64,000 nt of DNA from an uncultured Muribaculaceae bacterium (lineage in GTDB: Bacteria; Bacteroidota; Bacteroidia; Bacteroidales; Muribaculaceae): assembly GCA_910585755.1 (NCBI GenBank), contig CAJUFH010000004.1, positions 1-64,000 on the forward strand, written 5' to 3'. The notes under the pieces were generated by a model. The model was not told where the DNA came from and ran no database searches. It saw only the letters and a program-made list of their open reading frames with translations. The translations under genes and the position numbers were made by a program. Below are positions 25,707 through 35,072 of this stretch, piece by piece (within the stretch, counting starts at the first letter, position 1; the number at the start of each line of letters is the position of its first letter).

Positions 25707-28070
25707 TCAGAAAAGAAGGGCCAGGCGGTACGCGGCGAAGGCGAGGAGCCAGGCTACGGCGGTGTTGTAGAGGATGGTGAAGGCTCCGTAGCGCCAGGAG
25801 CGGGTCTCCTTGACGATGGCGACCACGGTCGCGACGCACGGGCAGTATAGGAGGATGAAAACCATGAAGCTCAGGGCGGAGGCGGGGTCGAAGTCCGGTT
25901 TGTCAGCTCCCGGCATCGGGGTCGTCAGGCGCGCGGAGAGCGACTGCTCCGAAGCCTCGTCTGAGCCGGTGTAGAGCACTCCGAGGGTCGACACCACGAT
26001 TTCCTTGGCGGGCACTCCGGCCACGGCGGCCACGGTGGCGCGCCAGGAGAATCCGAGCGGTTCCGTCACGGGGCTGACGACCTTGCCGATAGCCTCGAGG
26101 TAGGAGTCCTGGGCCTCATCCTCGTGGGAACGCAAGGGGAAATAGTCGAGCGCCCAGACGATTATGGAGGCGAAGAGGATGACGCCGCCCATCTTCTTGA
26201 GGTATTCGCGCCCCTTCCACCACATATGGCGCAGGGCGGTCTTCATCGCGGGGACGCGGTAGGGGGGCAGCTCCATCACGAAGGGCGTCTCGTCCTTCTT
26301 GAAGAAGAACCGGCGCAGCAGACGGGCTGTGACCGCCGCGGCGAACACTCCGATGAGGTACATCGCGAGAAATACCACCGCGGCGTGGGCGCTGAAGAAG
26401 GTCCCGATCAGGAGGACGTAGACCGGCAGGCGCGCCGAGCAGGACATGAACGGGGTTATGAGGACGGTTATCGCTCTCGACGAGCGGCTCTCGATCGCGC
26501 GGGCGGCCATGACTGCGGGCACATTGCATCCGAAGCCCATCACCAGGGGGATGAACGACTTGCCGTGGAGGCCGATTTTGTGCATCAGGCGGTCCATTAT
26601 GAACGCCGCGCGGGCCATGTAGCCCGAATCCTCCATGAACGAGATAAAGAAGAAGAGTATCAGGATGTTTGGGAGGAACACAATCACTCCTCCGACACCC
26701 CCGATCACGCCGTTGGCGAGAAGGCTTTTCAGAGGGCCTTCCGGCATATGGGCGTCGACCAGGGAGGCGAGCGCCGCGACCCCCTCCTCGATCCAGTCGG
26801 CGGGGTACTGGCCGACGTAGAAGGTCGCCCAGAAGATGAAGCACATTACCAGCAGGAAGAGGGGAAACCCGAAGAGGCGGTTGGTCACCAGGGCGTCAAT
26901 CATGCTCGTGGCCCCGGCTTTGCGGTCGGCGGCGAGCTGGCGCGTCTCGGCGAGCGCCCCGGCGATGAATCCGTATTTCTCCCCGGCAATCAGGGAGCTG
27001 ACGTCATCGCCCGGGAGCTGCTTGGCGAGGGCCGCCAGGGCGTTGTCGCGGGCGGCTATAATGGCGGTGCCGTCGGCGCTCTGGCTGACGATTTCCTCCG
27101 CTTCGGGGTCGTTCTCCAGCAGGCGTATGGCGAGATAGCGGGCCGAGAAATGCTGGTTGACGCTCTTGTCGGCCTTGATAGCGTCCTTGATCGAGGTAAG
27201 GGCGGCCTCGAGGTCCTGCCCGAGATGGACGTGGACGTGCTTTACCCTCGGGTCGCGGCGCTCGTAAACCTCTATTATCGTGTCGAAAAGGCGTCCGATG
27301 CCCTCGCCGGTGCGGCTGACGGTGGGAACGACGGGTACGCCGATCAGCTTCCCCATCGCCTCGAAGTCGAACACGGTTCCGGCGGAGCGCAGCTCGTCGT
27401 ACATGTTCAGGGCGATTACCATCGAATGGTCCATGTCGATCAGCTCGGTAGTCAGGTAGAGGTTGCGGTCGAGGTTCGAGCCGTCGACTACGTTGACGAT
27501 TACGTCGGGGTTGTTGTCGCGCAGGTAGCGCCTGACGTAGCGCTCCTCCGGGGAGTAGGCCGAGAGGGAGTAGGTGCCTGGCAGGTCGACGATGTTGAAG
27601 GTGTAGCCGCCGTGGCGGAAGGTTCCGGTCTTTGAGCCGACGGTCACGCCGCTGTAATTCCCGACGTGTTCCTGGGCGCCGGAGGCGACGTTGAAGAGGG
27701 AGGTCTTTCCGCAGTTGGGGTTGCCGATGAGCACGACGTTGATTGTGTGGCTCTTACCCTCGAAGCGGCTGCGCTGCGCGGGGTCCGCGTCGTCGATTAC
27801 CCGCAGGTCGCGGAGCGAGTGGCCCGGTTCGGCCATCGGGGCCTCCTCCAGGGGCATCACCTCTACCATGGCGGCCTCGGATCGGCGCAGGCTGACCTCG
27901 TAGCCCATTATGCTGTATTTTACGGGGTCGCGGAGCGGGGCGGCGAGCACCGCCGTGATGGTGTGCCCCTTGACGAATCCCATCTCCATGACGCGTTTGC
28001 GGAACGCGCCGTGGCCCAGGATTTTCACAATCACCGCCGACTGGCCGGTTGTAAGGTCGGAAAGTCTCAT
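25707..28070 (-). CDS. feoB: Ferrous iron transporter, FeoA-FeoB fusion
   Basis: Inner-membrane Fe(II) importer of 787 residues. Residues 1-75 are a FeoA (SH3-like) domain, normally a separate protein. A G domain follows with G1 GNPNCGKTS (116-124), G3 DLPGTYSLS and G4 LNMYDE. From about 375 onward lie the membrane segments, with the two gate motifs GFGCNVPAVMA and PAKEIVVSTLGVLY and the Cys-containing SCSARLPVY. The G domain is thought to gate iron passage. FeoA-FeoB fusions are common in Bacteroidetes. The gene diverges from dnaN. No Fur-type site was recognised by eye. Confidence 0.96.
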   Translation of the reverse strand: MRLSDLTTGQSAVIVKILGHGAFRKRVMEMGFVKGHTITAVLAAPLRDPVKYSIMGYEVSLRRSEAAMVEVMPLEEAPMAEPGHSLRDLRVIDDADPAQRSRFEGKSHTINVVLIGNPNCGKTSLFNVASGAQEHVGNYSGVTVGSKTGTFRHGGYTFNIVDLPGTYSLSAYSPEERYVRRYLRDNNPDVIVNVVDGSNLDRNLYLTTELIDMDHSMVIALNMYDELRSAGTVFDFEAMGKLIGVPVVPTVSRTGEGIGRLFDTIIEVYERRDPRVKHVHVHLGQDLEAALTSIKDAIKADKSVNQHFSARYLAIRLLENDPEAEEIVSQSADGTAIIAARDNALAALAKQLPGDDVSSLIAGEKYGFIAGALAETRQLAADRKAGATSMIDALVTNRLFGFPLFLLVMCFIFWATFYVGQYPADWIEEGVAALASLVDAHMPEGPLKSLLANGVIGGVGGVIVFLPNILILFFFISFMEDSGYMARAAFIMDRLMHKIGLHGKSFIPLVMGFGCNVPAVMAARAIESRSSRAITVLITPFMSCSARLPVYVLLIGTFFSAHAAVVFLAMYLIGVFAAAVTARLLRRFFFKKDETPFVMELPPYRVPAMKTALRHMWWKGREYLKKMGGVILFASIIVWALDYFPLRSHEDEAQDSYLEAIGKVVSPVTEPLGFSWRATVAAVAGVPAKEIVVSTLGVLYTGSDEASEQSLSARLTTPMPGADKPDFDPASALSFMVFILLYCPCVATVVAIVKETRSWRYGAFTILYNTAVAWLLAFAAYRLALLF

Positions 28071-28194
28071 TTCGATTCGGGTTCAACTTCTTTACGGCGC
28101 AAAGGTCGCAAAAAATCTCGAACCGCGCAAGCTAATCCGAACTGATTCCGCATAAAGCCCCTCCGTTCGGCGGATTTCGAATCCTCCTCCCGAT

Positions 28195-28225
28195 TTTGAT
28201 TTGTCGGGGGGATTTCGTACCTTTG
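28195..28225 (+). promoter_or_regulatory. dnaN promoter
   Basis: A -33 TTTG (28195-28198) and a -7 TACCTTTG (28218-28225) are separated by 19 nt, an exact match to the Bacteroidetes primary sigma consensus. The start codon is 85 bp downstream, so the leader is fairly long. Confidence 0.85.
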
Positions 28226-28310
28226 TAAGTTGAATTAATATATAACGGAGCGGCGCGTTCCCGCCGCCTGTTATCCTTACGATGAATAAACAGTAAAACA
28301 GCATACAGAT

Positions 28311-29441
28311 ATGAAATTCAAAGTAGCGAGCAAGGCGCTCTACTCCGTGCTTTCGGGCGTCAGCAAGGTTATCAACTCGAAGAATACCCTGACGATTCTC
28401 GACAATTTCCTGATGAAGGTCGAGGCTGACGCGCTGGTGGTTACCGCTTCCGACACGGAAAACACCCTTACGGCCCGCGTGGCGATTTCGGCCGCGGAAG
28501 GGGAGGGGGCGTTCTGCGTCAACGCGCGCCGTATCTCCGACATCGCCAAGGAGCTGCCCGACGTCGACGTCGACGTGGAGGTGAACGACGAGACGCTCGA
28601 GCTGAAAATCGAGTTCCCCGGCGGCAAGTTCGACCTGGTAGCCCTCTCCGCCGACCAGTATCCCCGCACCGTAGAGCCGGTCGACGAGGCCGAGACCCTC
28701 TCGTTCGAGGCTCCCGCCGAGCAGATTCTCAACGGTATCGAGAACACGCTCTTCGCCGTTGGTTCCGACGACCTGCGCCCCCAGATGATGGGTGTCCTCT
28801 GGGACATCAAGGAGGACGGCATAACGTTCGTAGCCACCGACACCCGCAAACTGGTGCGCTATATCAACAAGACTTCGGCCCCCGGTATCGCGGCTTCCTG
28901 CATCGTACCGGTAAAGCCCTCGGTGATTCTCAAGAACCTGCTGCGCCGCGAGGACCTGGTGAAGGTCAGCATCTCGCAGAAGGCCGCCGTTTTCTCGACG
29001 GAGAACATCCAGCTCAACTGCTGCTTCATCAAGGGCAACTTCCCCGACTATACCCGCGTGATTCCGAAGAACAACCCGTATATCGTTACGGTTGACCGCG
29101 CGTCGATTCTTACGGCTGTGCGCCGCGTGTCGGTCTGCGCCGACCCGGCCCACGGGCTTGTGAAGTTCCGCTTCTCCGACAACAAGATCGAGCTGAAGGT
29201 CGACGACACGAATTTCTCGACCTTCGCCAAGGAGAACATCCCCTGCGACTTCCAGGGCCCGGAAATGGTGATCGGTTTCTCCGCTCCCTACCTGACGGAG
29301 ATTTTCTCGACGCTCGCGACCCCGAACGTGCTGCTGCAGCTCGCCGACCCCTCGCGTCCGGGAGTGTTTCTTCCGGAGGAGAACGCGGAGAATACGGACC
29401 TGGTTATCATTCTTATGCCGATGACCGTCCAGGAATTTTGA
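28311..29441 (+). CDS. dnaN: DNA polymerase III beta sliding clamp
   Basis: Cytoplasmic protein of 376 residues that forms the ring-shaped processivity clamp tethering DNA polymerase III and repair enzymes to DNA. It has the three-domain clamp pattern, and its C-terminal end (NTDLVIILMPMTVQEF) is typical of the Bacteroidetes protein. It is followed by exonuclease, coaBC, porD, recN and rlmB, an order common in Bacteroidales. A clear promoter lies upstream. Two bases after its stop begins a full dispersed repeat copy (29444-29570), which separates it from the exonuclease gene. Confidence 0.98.
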   Translation: MKFKVASKALYSVLSGVSKVINSKNTLTILDNFLMKVEADALVVTASDTENTLTARVAISAAEGEGAFCVNARRISDIAKELPDVDVDVEVNDETLELKIEFPGGKFDLVALSADQYPRTVEPVDEAETLSFEAPAEQILNGIENTLFAVGSDDLRPQMMGVLWDIKEDGITFVATDTRKLVRYINKTSAPGIAASCIVPVKPSVILKNLLRREDLVKVSISQKAAVFSTENIQLNCCFIKGNFPDYTRVIPKNNPYIVTVDRASILTAVRRVSVCADPAHGLVKFRFSDNKIELKVDDTNFSTFAKENIPCDFQGPEMVIGFSAPYLTEIFSTLATPNVLLQLADPSRPGVFLPEENAENTDLVIILMPMTVQEF

Positions 29442-29443
29442 CC

Positions 29444-29581
29444 GGGGCGCGTCATAATGGCCCGTCTGGGTCGTCGTTTGAAGGGTTCGGCCTCGGTCAC
29501 AATCTTCAGATTGCTCCCATCGGCCTCACCTCCAAGCTCCTACCATCCGAAACCATTCTGACATCGCCCCGCCATCCGGGC
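29444..29581 (-). repeat. Dispersed hairpin repeat, full copy B
   Basis: Copy in reverse orientation relative to copy A. The palindrome covers 29444-29570 (127 bp) with central CAATCTTCAGATTG, and the foot CCATCCGGGCG follows at 29572-29582. It begins two bases after the dnaN stop. Unlike copies A, C and E it has no separate hairpin terminator beside the foot. It would be transcribed if dnaN and the exonuclease share an mRNA. Confidence 0.88.
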
Positions 29582-29610
29582 GTAAGGGCTATGCCTTAAA
29601 TTGCTTACTG

Positions 29611-30381
29611 ATGAAGCTGAATATTACGAAGCCGGTGATGTTTTTCGACCTGGAAACTACCGGCACAAACATAATGACCGACCGCGTCGTGGAGATTTCC
29701 ATGATTAAGGTCATGCCTGACGGCACCGACATACAGCGCACGCTGCGGGTGAACCCGGAGCGCCATATCCCCGAGGAGGCGACCGCCGTCCACCATATCA
29801 CGGACGAGGATGTCGCCGACAAGCCTACCTTCAAGCAGATAGCGGCCGACCTGGCCAAGAGTTTCGAGGGGTGCGACATAGCGGGATTCAACTCCAACCG
29901 CTTCGACGTGCCGATGCTCTCCGAGGAGTTCGCCCGCGCCGGGGTCGACTTCGATTTCCGCCGCCCGCGCTATATTGATGTGCAGACGATTTTCCACAAG
30001 AAGGAACAGCGCACGCTCGCCGCGGCTTACCGCTTCTACTGCGACGCCGACCTCGAGGGGGCCCACTCGGCTAATGCCGATACCCGCGCCACTTACGAGG
30101 TGCTGATGGCGCAGCTCGACCGTTACAGCGACCTCCCGAACGATATAGATGCACTGGCCGAGTATTCCTCGCAGAACCGCAACGTCGACCTCATGGGGCG
30201 CCTCGTCTACGACGACAAGCGCCGCGAGGTGATTAATTTCGGCAAGTACAAGGGGCAGCTCGCCGAGGACGTGCTCCGCCGCGACCCGGGCTATTTCAGC
30301 TGGGTGCAGCAGGGGGAGTTCCCTTCCGACACCAAGCGCTGCTTCCTGGCGATCAAACTCCGCTCGGGCCACAAATATTGA
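29611..30381 (+). CDS. DnaQ-like 3'-5' exonuclease (DEDDh)
   Basis: Cytoplasmic exonuclease-fold protein of 256 residues. Exo I is FFDLETTGTN (Asp13, Glu15), Exo II is CDIAGFNSNRFDVPML, and Exo III is the late HSANADTRATYEVL with catalytic His and Asp. Residues about 180-256 form an additional C-terminal segment (VINFGKYKGQLAEDVLRRDPGYFSW), seen in related Bacteroidetes proteins. It resembles the proofreading epsilon subunit of DNA polymerase III but may act in repair. It follows dnaN and is 4 bp before coaBC. Confidence 0.92.
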   Translation: MKLNITKPVMFFDLETTGTNIMTDRVVEISMIKVMPDGTDIQRTLRVNPERHIPEEATAVHHITDEDVADKPTFKQIAADLAKSFEGCDIAGFNSNRFDVPMLSEEFARAGVDFDFRRPRYIDVQTIFHKKEQRTLAAAYRFYCDADLEGAHSANADTRATYEVLMAQLDRYSDLPNDIDALAEYSSQNRNVDLMGRLVYDDKRREVINFGKYKGQLAEDVLRRDPGYFSWVQQGEFPSDTKRCFLAIKLRSGHKY

Positions 30382-30385
30382 CCGT

Positions 30386-31600
30386 ATGGGCGCTCTGAAA
30401 GGGAAACATATCGTGCTGGGGATTACCGGGGGCATCGCGGCTTACAAGTCGGCGGCGCTCCTGAGACTCTTCGTAAAGGCCGGAGCCGAGGTGCAGGTGG
30501 TTATGACCCCGGCCGCGAAGGAGTTCATAACGCCGGTTACGCTTTCGGCCCTGTCGGGCAAGCCGGTGGTCAGCGAGTTCTTCACGGCGAATACCGGGGA
30601 GTGGCACAGCCATGTCGACCTCGGCCTGTGGGCCGACGCGATGGTGATTGCCCCCGCGACGGCCTGCACGATCGCGAAGATGGCCAACGGGGTTGCCGAC
30701 AATATGCTGGTGACGACGTATCTTTCGGCCCGCGAACCGGTTTTCGTTGCTCCGGCGATGGACCTCGACATGATGGCCCATCCGTCGACGACGCGCAACC
30801 TCGACCTGCTCCGCTCCTACGGCAACCATATTATCGAACCTGCCGAGGGGGAGCTTGCCTCGCATCTTGTGGGCAAGGGGCGTATGGAGGAGCCTGAGGG
30901 GATTTTCCGCTATCTCGAAGAGTATTTCGAGCGCCGGGAGGCTGCCTCTCCCTTGAAAGGGAGGAAGGTTCTGATTACCGGGGGGCCGACCGTGGAGCGC
31001 ATCGACCCGGTGCGCTACATCAGCAATTTTTCGACAGGCAAGATGGCGTTCGCCCTCGCCGACGAGGCGGTGCGCCGCGGGGCGGAAGTGACGGTAGTCG
31101 CCGGCCCTACGACCGCGGCCCCCTCGCATAAGGGGGTGAAGGTTGTCCGCGTGGAGTCGGCTCTTGAAATGCTCGCCGCCTGCCGCGGGGAGTTTCCCGG
31201 GAGCGACGTGGCGATTATGTGCGCCGCAGTGGCTGACTACCGGGTGAAAAATCAGGCCGCCACTAAAATCAAGCGCGAGGGACACGAGCCTCCCGCTCTC
31301 GAACTGGTCGCGAACCCCGACATCGCCGCCACTCTCGGCGCTGAAAAGCGGCCGGGGCAGATTCTCGTCGGCTTCGCCCTCGAGACTGACAACGGCCCGG
31401 CCAACGCTTTAGGGAAGATGGAGCGCAAGAACCTCGACATGGTGGTGCTCAACTCCCTGGCCGACAAGGGCGCCGGATTCGCGACCGATACCAACCGGGT
31501 GGCGATTTTCCGCCGAGGGGCCGAGGAGCCGATGACGTTCCCCCTGAAACCGAAAACGGAGGTCGCCGCCGATATTCTGAACGCGATAGAATCATTATGA
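30386..31600 (+). CDS. coaBC: Bifunctional phosphopantothenoylcysteine decarboxylase/synthetase
   Basis: Cytoplasmic coenzyme A biosynthesis enzyme of 404 residues. CoaC (about 1-190) is the flavin-dependent decarboxylase, with GITGGIAAYKSAALLR and APAMDLDMMAHPSTTRNL. CoaB (about 190-404) joins cysteine to phosphopantothenate, with LITGGPTVERIDPVRYISN and STGKMAFALADEA. Normal length. The stop overlaps the next start by 4 bp (31597-31600), so translation is probably coupled to porD. Confidence 0.97.
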   Translation: MGALKGKHIVLGITGGIAAYKSAALLRLFVKAGAEVQVVMTPAAKEFITPVTLSALSGKPVVSEFFTANTGEWHSHVDLGLWADAMVIAPATACTIAKMANGVADNMLVTTYLSAREPVFVAPAMDLDMMAHPSTTRNLDLLRSYGNHIIEPAEGELASHLVGKGRMEEPEGIFRYLEEYFERREAASPLKGRKVLITGGPTVERIDPVRYISNFSTGKMAFALADEAVRRGAEVTVVAGPTTAAPSHKGVKVVRVESALEMLAACRGEFPGSDVAIMCAAVADYRVKNQAATKIKREGHEPPALELVANPDIAATLGAEKRPGQILVGFALETDNGPANALGKMERKNLDMVVLNSLADKGAGFATDTNRVAIFRRGAEEPMTFPLKPKTEVAADILNAIESL

Positions 31601-32511
31601 AACATACTCTCTCCTGTCTCCTTATACTGCTGGCCGCCATCCTGGTCCCCTCCCGCGCCTCGGCGCAGGAGCTTAACTGCCAGGTGGAAATCAATACCGA
31701 CCAGTTGCAGGGCACGAACAAAAGTGTCTTCGAGACCCTGCAGCAGGCCGTCAACGACTATCTCAACACGACCCACTTCACCAACATGCAGTTCGCCGCC
31801 AACGAGCGTATCGACTGCCGCTTCTTCCTGACCGTCAAGGAGTATGCCGACAACGTCCTGAAAGGGGACCTGCAAATCCAGGCGTCGAGGCCGACATACA
31901 ACGCCACCTACACGACGACGCTCCTCAACTTCAAGGATACCCGTATCGAGTTCCAGTACCAGGAAGGGGAGCCGCTGGTGTTCTCAACGACCTCGATGGA
32001 GAGCCAGCTGACGGCAATCCTTAATTTCTACGCCTACCTGATTATCGCCCTCGACGGCGATTCTATGGCGCCCCGCGGAGGGGAGGAGCAGTGGGAGCAG
32101 CTGAAGATGATTGTCCAGTTCGCCCAGTCGGCCGGGGAGCCGGGATGGAAGGCGTTCGAGGACAAACGCAACCGTTCGGCGGTGCTCGACGTTTTTACTA
32201 ACACGACGACCGACGCCGTGCGCGACATGATTTACAAATACCACCGCCTGGGGCTCGACGAGATGGTGCTCTCCCCCGACAAGGGGAGGGCGCAGATCTC
32301 CGAGTCGCTGTCGACGCTGCAAAAGGTATATGACCACGACCCTATGTCGGTGTTCCTCGCAATGTTCATGGACTCCAAGCTCGACGAGCTTGTCAACATA
32401 TACACCAAGGGCTCGCAGACCGAGCGCGACAAGGTGGTCGAGATTCTGCAACCGCTGTACCCTACGGAAATGAAGCGTATCAACTTCATCAAGCAGGGTG
32501 TTAACAAATAA
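31597..32511 (+). CDS. porD: PorD/DUF4835 family exported protein (type IX secretion-associated)
   Basis: Exported protein of 304 residues with a signal peptide (LLILLAAILVPSRASAQ). The sequence matches DUF4835, the family of PorD, which is linked to the type IX secretion system in Porphyromonas. The position between coaBC and recN is typical in Bacteroidetes. It is periplasmic or outer-membrane associated, with no lipoprotein cysteine. The biochemical role is not well known. Its presence fits the idea that the short C-terminal tails on secreted proteins in this window are sorting signals, though it does not prove that the organism has a working type IX system. Confidence 0.88.
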   Translation: MKHTLSCLLILLAAILVPSRASAQELNCQVEINTDQLQGTNKSVFETLQQAVNDYLNTTHFTNMQFAANERIDCRFFLTVKEYADNVLKGDLQIQASRPTYNATYTTTLLNFKDTRIEFQYQEGEPLVFSTTSMESQLTAILNFYAYLIIALDGDSMAPRGGEEQWEQLKMIVQFAQSAGEPGWKAFEDKRNRSAVLDVFTNTTTDAVRDMIYKYHRLGLDEMVLSPDKGRAQISESLSTLQKVYDHDPMSVFLAMFMDSKLDELVNIYTKGSQTERDKVVEILQPLYPTEMKRINFIKQGVNK

Positions 32512-32526
32512 GGAACGGCAACCAAT

Positions 32527-34206
32527 ATGATTGAGTCGCTTCACATATCGAATTACGCGCTGATCGACCGGGTGGACATCCGGCTCCATCCGGGCTTCAA
32601 CATAATAACCGGCGAGACCGGCGCGGGCAAGTCTATAATGCTCGGCGCCTTGTCGCTCCTGCTCGGTGGACGCGCCGACACGAAGGCTATGCGCGACCCG
32701 TCGGTAAAGTCGGTCGTCGAGGCATCGTTCACGGTCGACGGCTATCCGACGCTCGAGTCGGTATGCCGCGAGAACGACATCGACTGGGACCCGAAGCGTA
32801 TCATCCTGCGCCGCGAGATTACCTCAGCCGGACGTTCGAGGGCTTTCGTCAACGACACCCCGGTGACGCTGGCCGTGCTGCAGAGCGTGGCCTTGCAGCT
32901 TGTCGACATCCATTCCCAGCATCAGAACCTCCTGCTCGCGTCGCCCCCCTACCAGTTGCGGGTGCTCGACTCGCTGGCGGGCAACGAGGAGCGGCTGACC
33001 CGGTTCGCCGACGCGTACAACCACTACCGCCAGGCGGTGCGCCATTTCCAGCAGGCCCGCAAGGCGGTCGCACAGACCCGCGACGAGGAGGAGTATCTCC
33101 GTTACCAGCACCAGCAGTTGCGCGACGCCAACCTGCAGGATGGAGAGCAGGAGGACCTTGAGCGCGAGCGCGAGCTGCTGGTCAACATGGCCGATATAAA
33201 GACCTCGCTGTCGATTGTCGTAAACGCGCTTTCCGAAGGGGAGTCAAACGTTGACTCGCTTCTGAAAGAGGCCGCCGACAATGCCGCCGACCTGTCAGAC
33301 TTGCTGGAAGATGCCGACCAGCTTGCCGAGCGGCTCCGTGCGATACGGGTCGAGGCCCGCGACATAGCGGAAACGTTTGGCGAATATGACAGGCAGCTCA
33401 ACTCCGACCCCATGCAGTTGGAGGAGGTCGAAGAGCGCCTTAACGAACTGTATGACCTCCAGCGCCGCCATAAGGTCGGGTCCGTCAAGGAGCTGATCGC
33501 GTTGCGCGACTCGCTCGACGAGCGGCTCCGCTCGTTCGACAACAGCGATACCGACCTGCGCGACCTCGAACTGGCCGCGAAGCGAGCCAAGAAGGTCGCG
33601 CTCGACATGGCCCACGAGATTTCGGCTGTCCGCCACGCGGAGGCCGAGAAGTTCGCGGAGATGCTCCGCGAGCGCGCCGTGCCCCTTGGCATGAAGAACC
33701 TTAAGGTCGAAATACAGGTGCGCGACGCGGAACTGACCTCCACAGGGGTAGACCATGTTGAGTTCCTTTTCGCCTTCAACAAGAACCAGGAGCCGCTTCC
33801 CGTGGGAAATACCGCTTCCGGGGGTGAGATTTCCCGCCTGATGCTCTCCATCAAGTCCATCGTGGCCGACAAGATGCAGCTCCCCTCCCTGATTTTCGAC
33901 GAGGTAGATACCGGGGTGAGCGGCGACGTCGCCAACCGTATGGGGGAGATGATGCGCCAGATCGCGGCCAATATCCAGGTTATAGCCATTACCCATCTGC
34001 CGCAGGTAGCGGCCAAGGGGAAGGCCCACTACAAGGTCTACAAGGAGGACACCGACCAGGCCACCGTCACGCGTATCAGCGAGCTGTCCCCCGAACAGCG
34101 CGTCGCGGAGCTGGCGCTGATGCTCTCCGGCTCCGCCGTCGACGCGGCGGCGCTTGCCAACGCCCGCTCCCTGCTCGGAGTCCCTTCCGACAACCTCTTT
34201 GAATAA
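32527..34206 (+). CDS. recN: DNA repair protein RecN
   Basis: SMC-like ATPase of 559 residues that acts in double-strand break repair. Walker A is GETGAGKS (29-36), the two central coiled-coil arms span about 160-370, the ABC signature is TASGGEISRLML and Walker B is LIFDEVDTGVSG. The late His switch is VIAITHLPQVAAKGKAHYKV. All are intact and the length is normal. It lies 15 bp after porD and 20 bp before rlmB. Confidence 0.97.
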   Translation: MIESLHISNYALIDRVDIRLHPGFNIITGETGAGKSIMLGALSLLLGGRADTKAMRDPSVKSVVEASFTVDGYPTLESVCRENDIDWDPKRIILRREITSAGRSRAFVNDTPVTLAVLQSVALQLVDIHSQHQNLLLASPPYQLRVLDSLAGNEERLTRFADAYNHYRQAVRHFQQARKAVAQTRDEEEYLRYQHQQLRDANLQDGEQEDLERERELLVNMADIKTSLSIVVNALSEGESNVDSLLKEAADNAADLSDLLEDADQLAERLRAIRVEARDIAETFGEYDRQLNSDPMQLEEVEERLNELYDLQRRHKVGSVKELIALRDSLDERLRSFDNSDTDLRDLELAAKRAKKVALDMAHEISAVRHAEAEKFAEMLRERAVPLGMKNLKVEIQVRDAELTSTGVDHVEFLFAFNKNQEPLPVGNTASGGEISRLMLSIKSIVADKMQLPSLIFDEVDTGVSGDVANRMGEMMRQIAANIQVIAITHLPQVAAKGKAHYKVYKEDTDQATVTRISELSPEQRVAELALMLSGSAVDAAALANARSLLGVPSDNLFE

Positions 34207-34226
34207 ACTGAAACTCAGACTGAAAA

Positions 34227-34976
34227 ATGCTTGAACGCGACGAATATATCTTCGGGATACGCCCGGTAATCGAGGCCATTGAGGCCGGAAAGGAAATTGA
34301 CAAGGTGCTGCTTCGCAAGGACCTCCAGGGGGAGCTTGCCAAGGAGCTGTTCGACGTGATACACCGCTACGGCATAGTGACCCAGCGGGTCCCCGCCGAC
34401 AAAATCGACCGCATAACCCGCAAGAACCACCAGGGGGTGCTCGCCATCCTTTCCGCCGTCAGCTACGACTCGCTGGAAAACTTGGTGCCCCGGCTCTACG
34501 AGGAGGGGAAGATGCCGTTCCTGGTAATCCTCGACGGAGTGACCGACGTGCGTAATTTCGGCGCCATCGCCCGCACCTGCGAGTGCGCCGGGGCCGACGC
34601 GATAGTGATACCCCGCAAAGGGGGCGTAAGCGTCTGCGGCGACGCCGTGAAGACCTCTGCCGGAGCGCTGAGCTATCTTCCAGTCTGCCGTGAGAAGAGC
34701 ATCGTCAACGCCGTGAAATTCCTGAAGGACAACGGCTATAAGGTCGTTGCCGCCTCAGAGAAGGCCACGGAAAACTATACCGAGGCTGACTTCACCGGCC
34801 CTGTCGCCATCGTTATGGGGGCTGAGGACATAGGAATCGATCCCGGTGTCCTGCGCCAGTGCGACACCATCGTATCCATCCCCCAGCGCGGCCGTATCGG
34901 CTCCCTCAACGTCTCCGTCGCCGCCGGCATCCTCATCTACGAAGTCCTCCGCCAGCGCCTCACCGCCCCCTCCTGA
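34227..34976 (+). CDS. rlmB: 23S rRNA guanosine-2'-O-methyltransferase, RlmB/SpoU family
   Basis: Cytoplasmic SpoU-type methyltransferase of 249 residues. An N-terminal L30e-like substrate-binding domain (about 1-90, beginning YIFGIRPVIEAIEAG) is followed by a trefoil-knot SAM-binding domain. The three family motifs are DGVTDVRNFGAIARTCEC, VAIVMGAEDIGI and IPQRGRIGSLNVSVAAGIL. It probably modifies G2251 of 23S rRNA. The gene ends the dnaN block and is followed by a long bidirectional terminator. Confidence 0.95.
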   Translation: MLERDEYIFGIRPVIEAIEAGKEIDKVLLRKDLQGELAKELFDVIHRYGIVTQRVPADKIDRITRKNHQGVLAILSAVSYDSLENLVPRLYEEGKMPFLVILDGVTDVRNFGAIARTCECAGADAIVIPRKGGVSVCGDAVKTSAGALSYLPVCREKSIVNAVKFLKDNGYKVVAASEKATENYTEADFTGPVAIVMGAEDIGIDPGVLRQCDTIVSIPQRGRIGSLNVSVAAGILIYEVLRQRLTAPS

Positions 34977-35002
34977 CTGTAGAAGACTATATTATTAATA
35001 TA

Positions 35003-35054
35003 GCATATGACAACCCCGCAGATAGCAGTATCCGCGGGGTTGTCATATGCGTTT
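35003..35054. terminator. Bidirectional terminator between rlmB and the sigma factor
   Basis: A perfect 17-bp inverted repeat (35003-35019 with 35034-35050, loop of 14) is flanked by GTTTTA on the right and by A+T-rich sequence on the left. The genes converge here, so it can serve both strands. Confidence 0.85.
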
Positions 35055-35072
35055 TAGGGGAGGAAAGGGAGG

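Noticed and set aside
26124..27635. 503-codon plus-strand open frame
   Set aside because: It lies wholly antisense to feoAB, has no start signal or recognisable domain, and is a by-product of G+C-rich codon use in FeoB.
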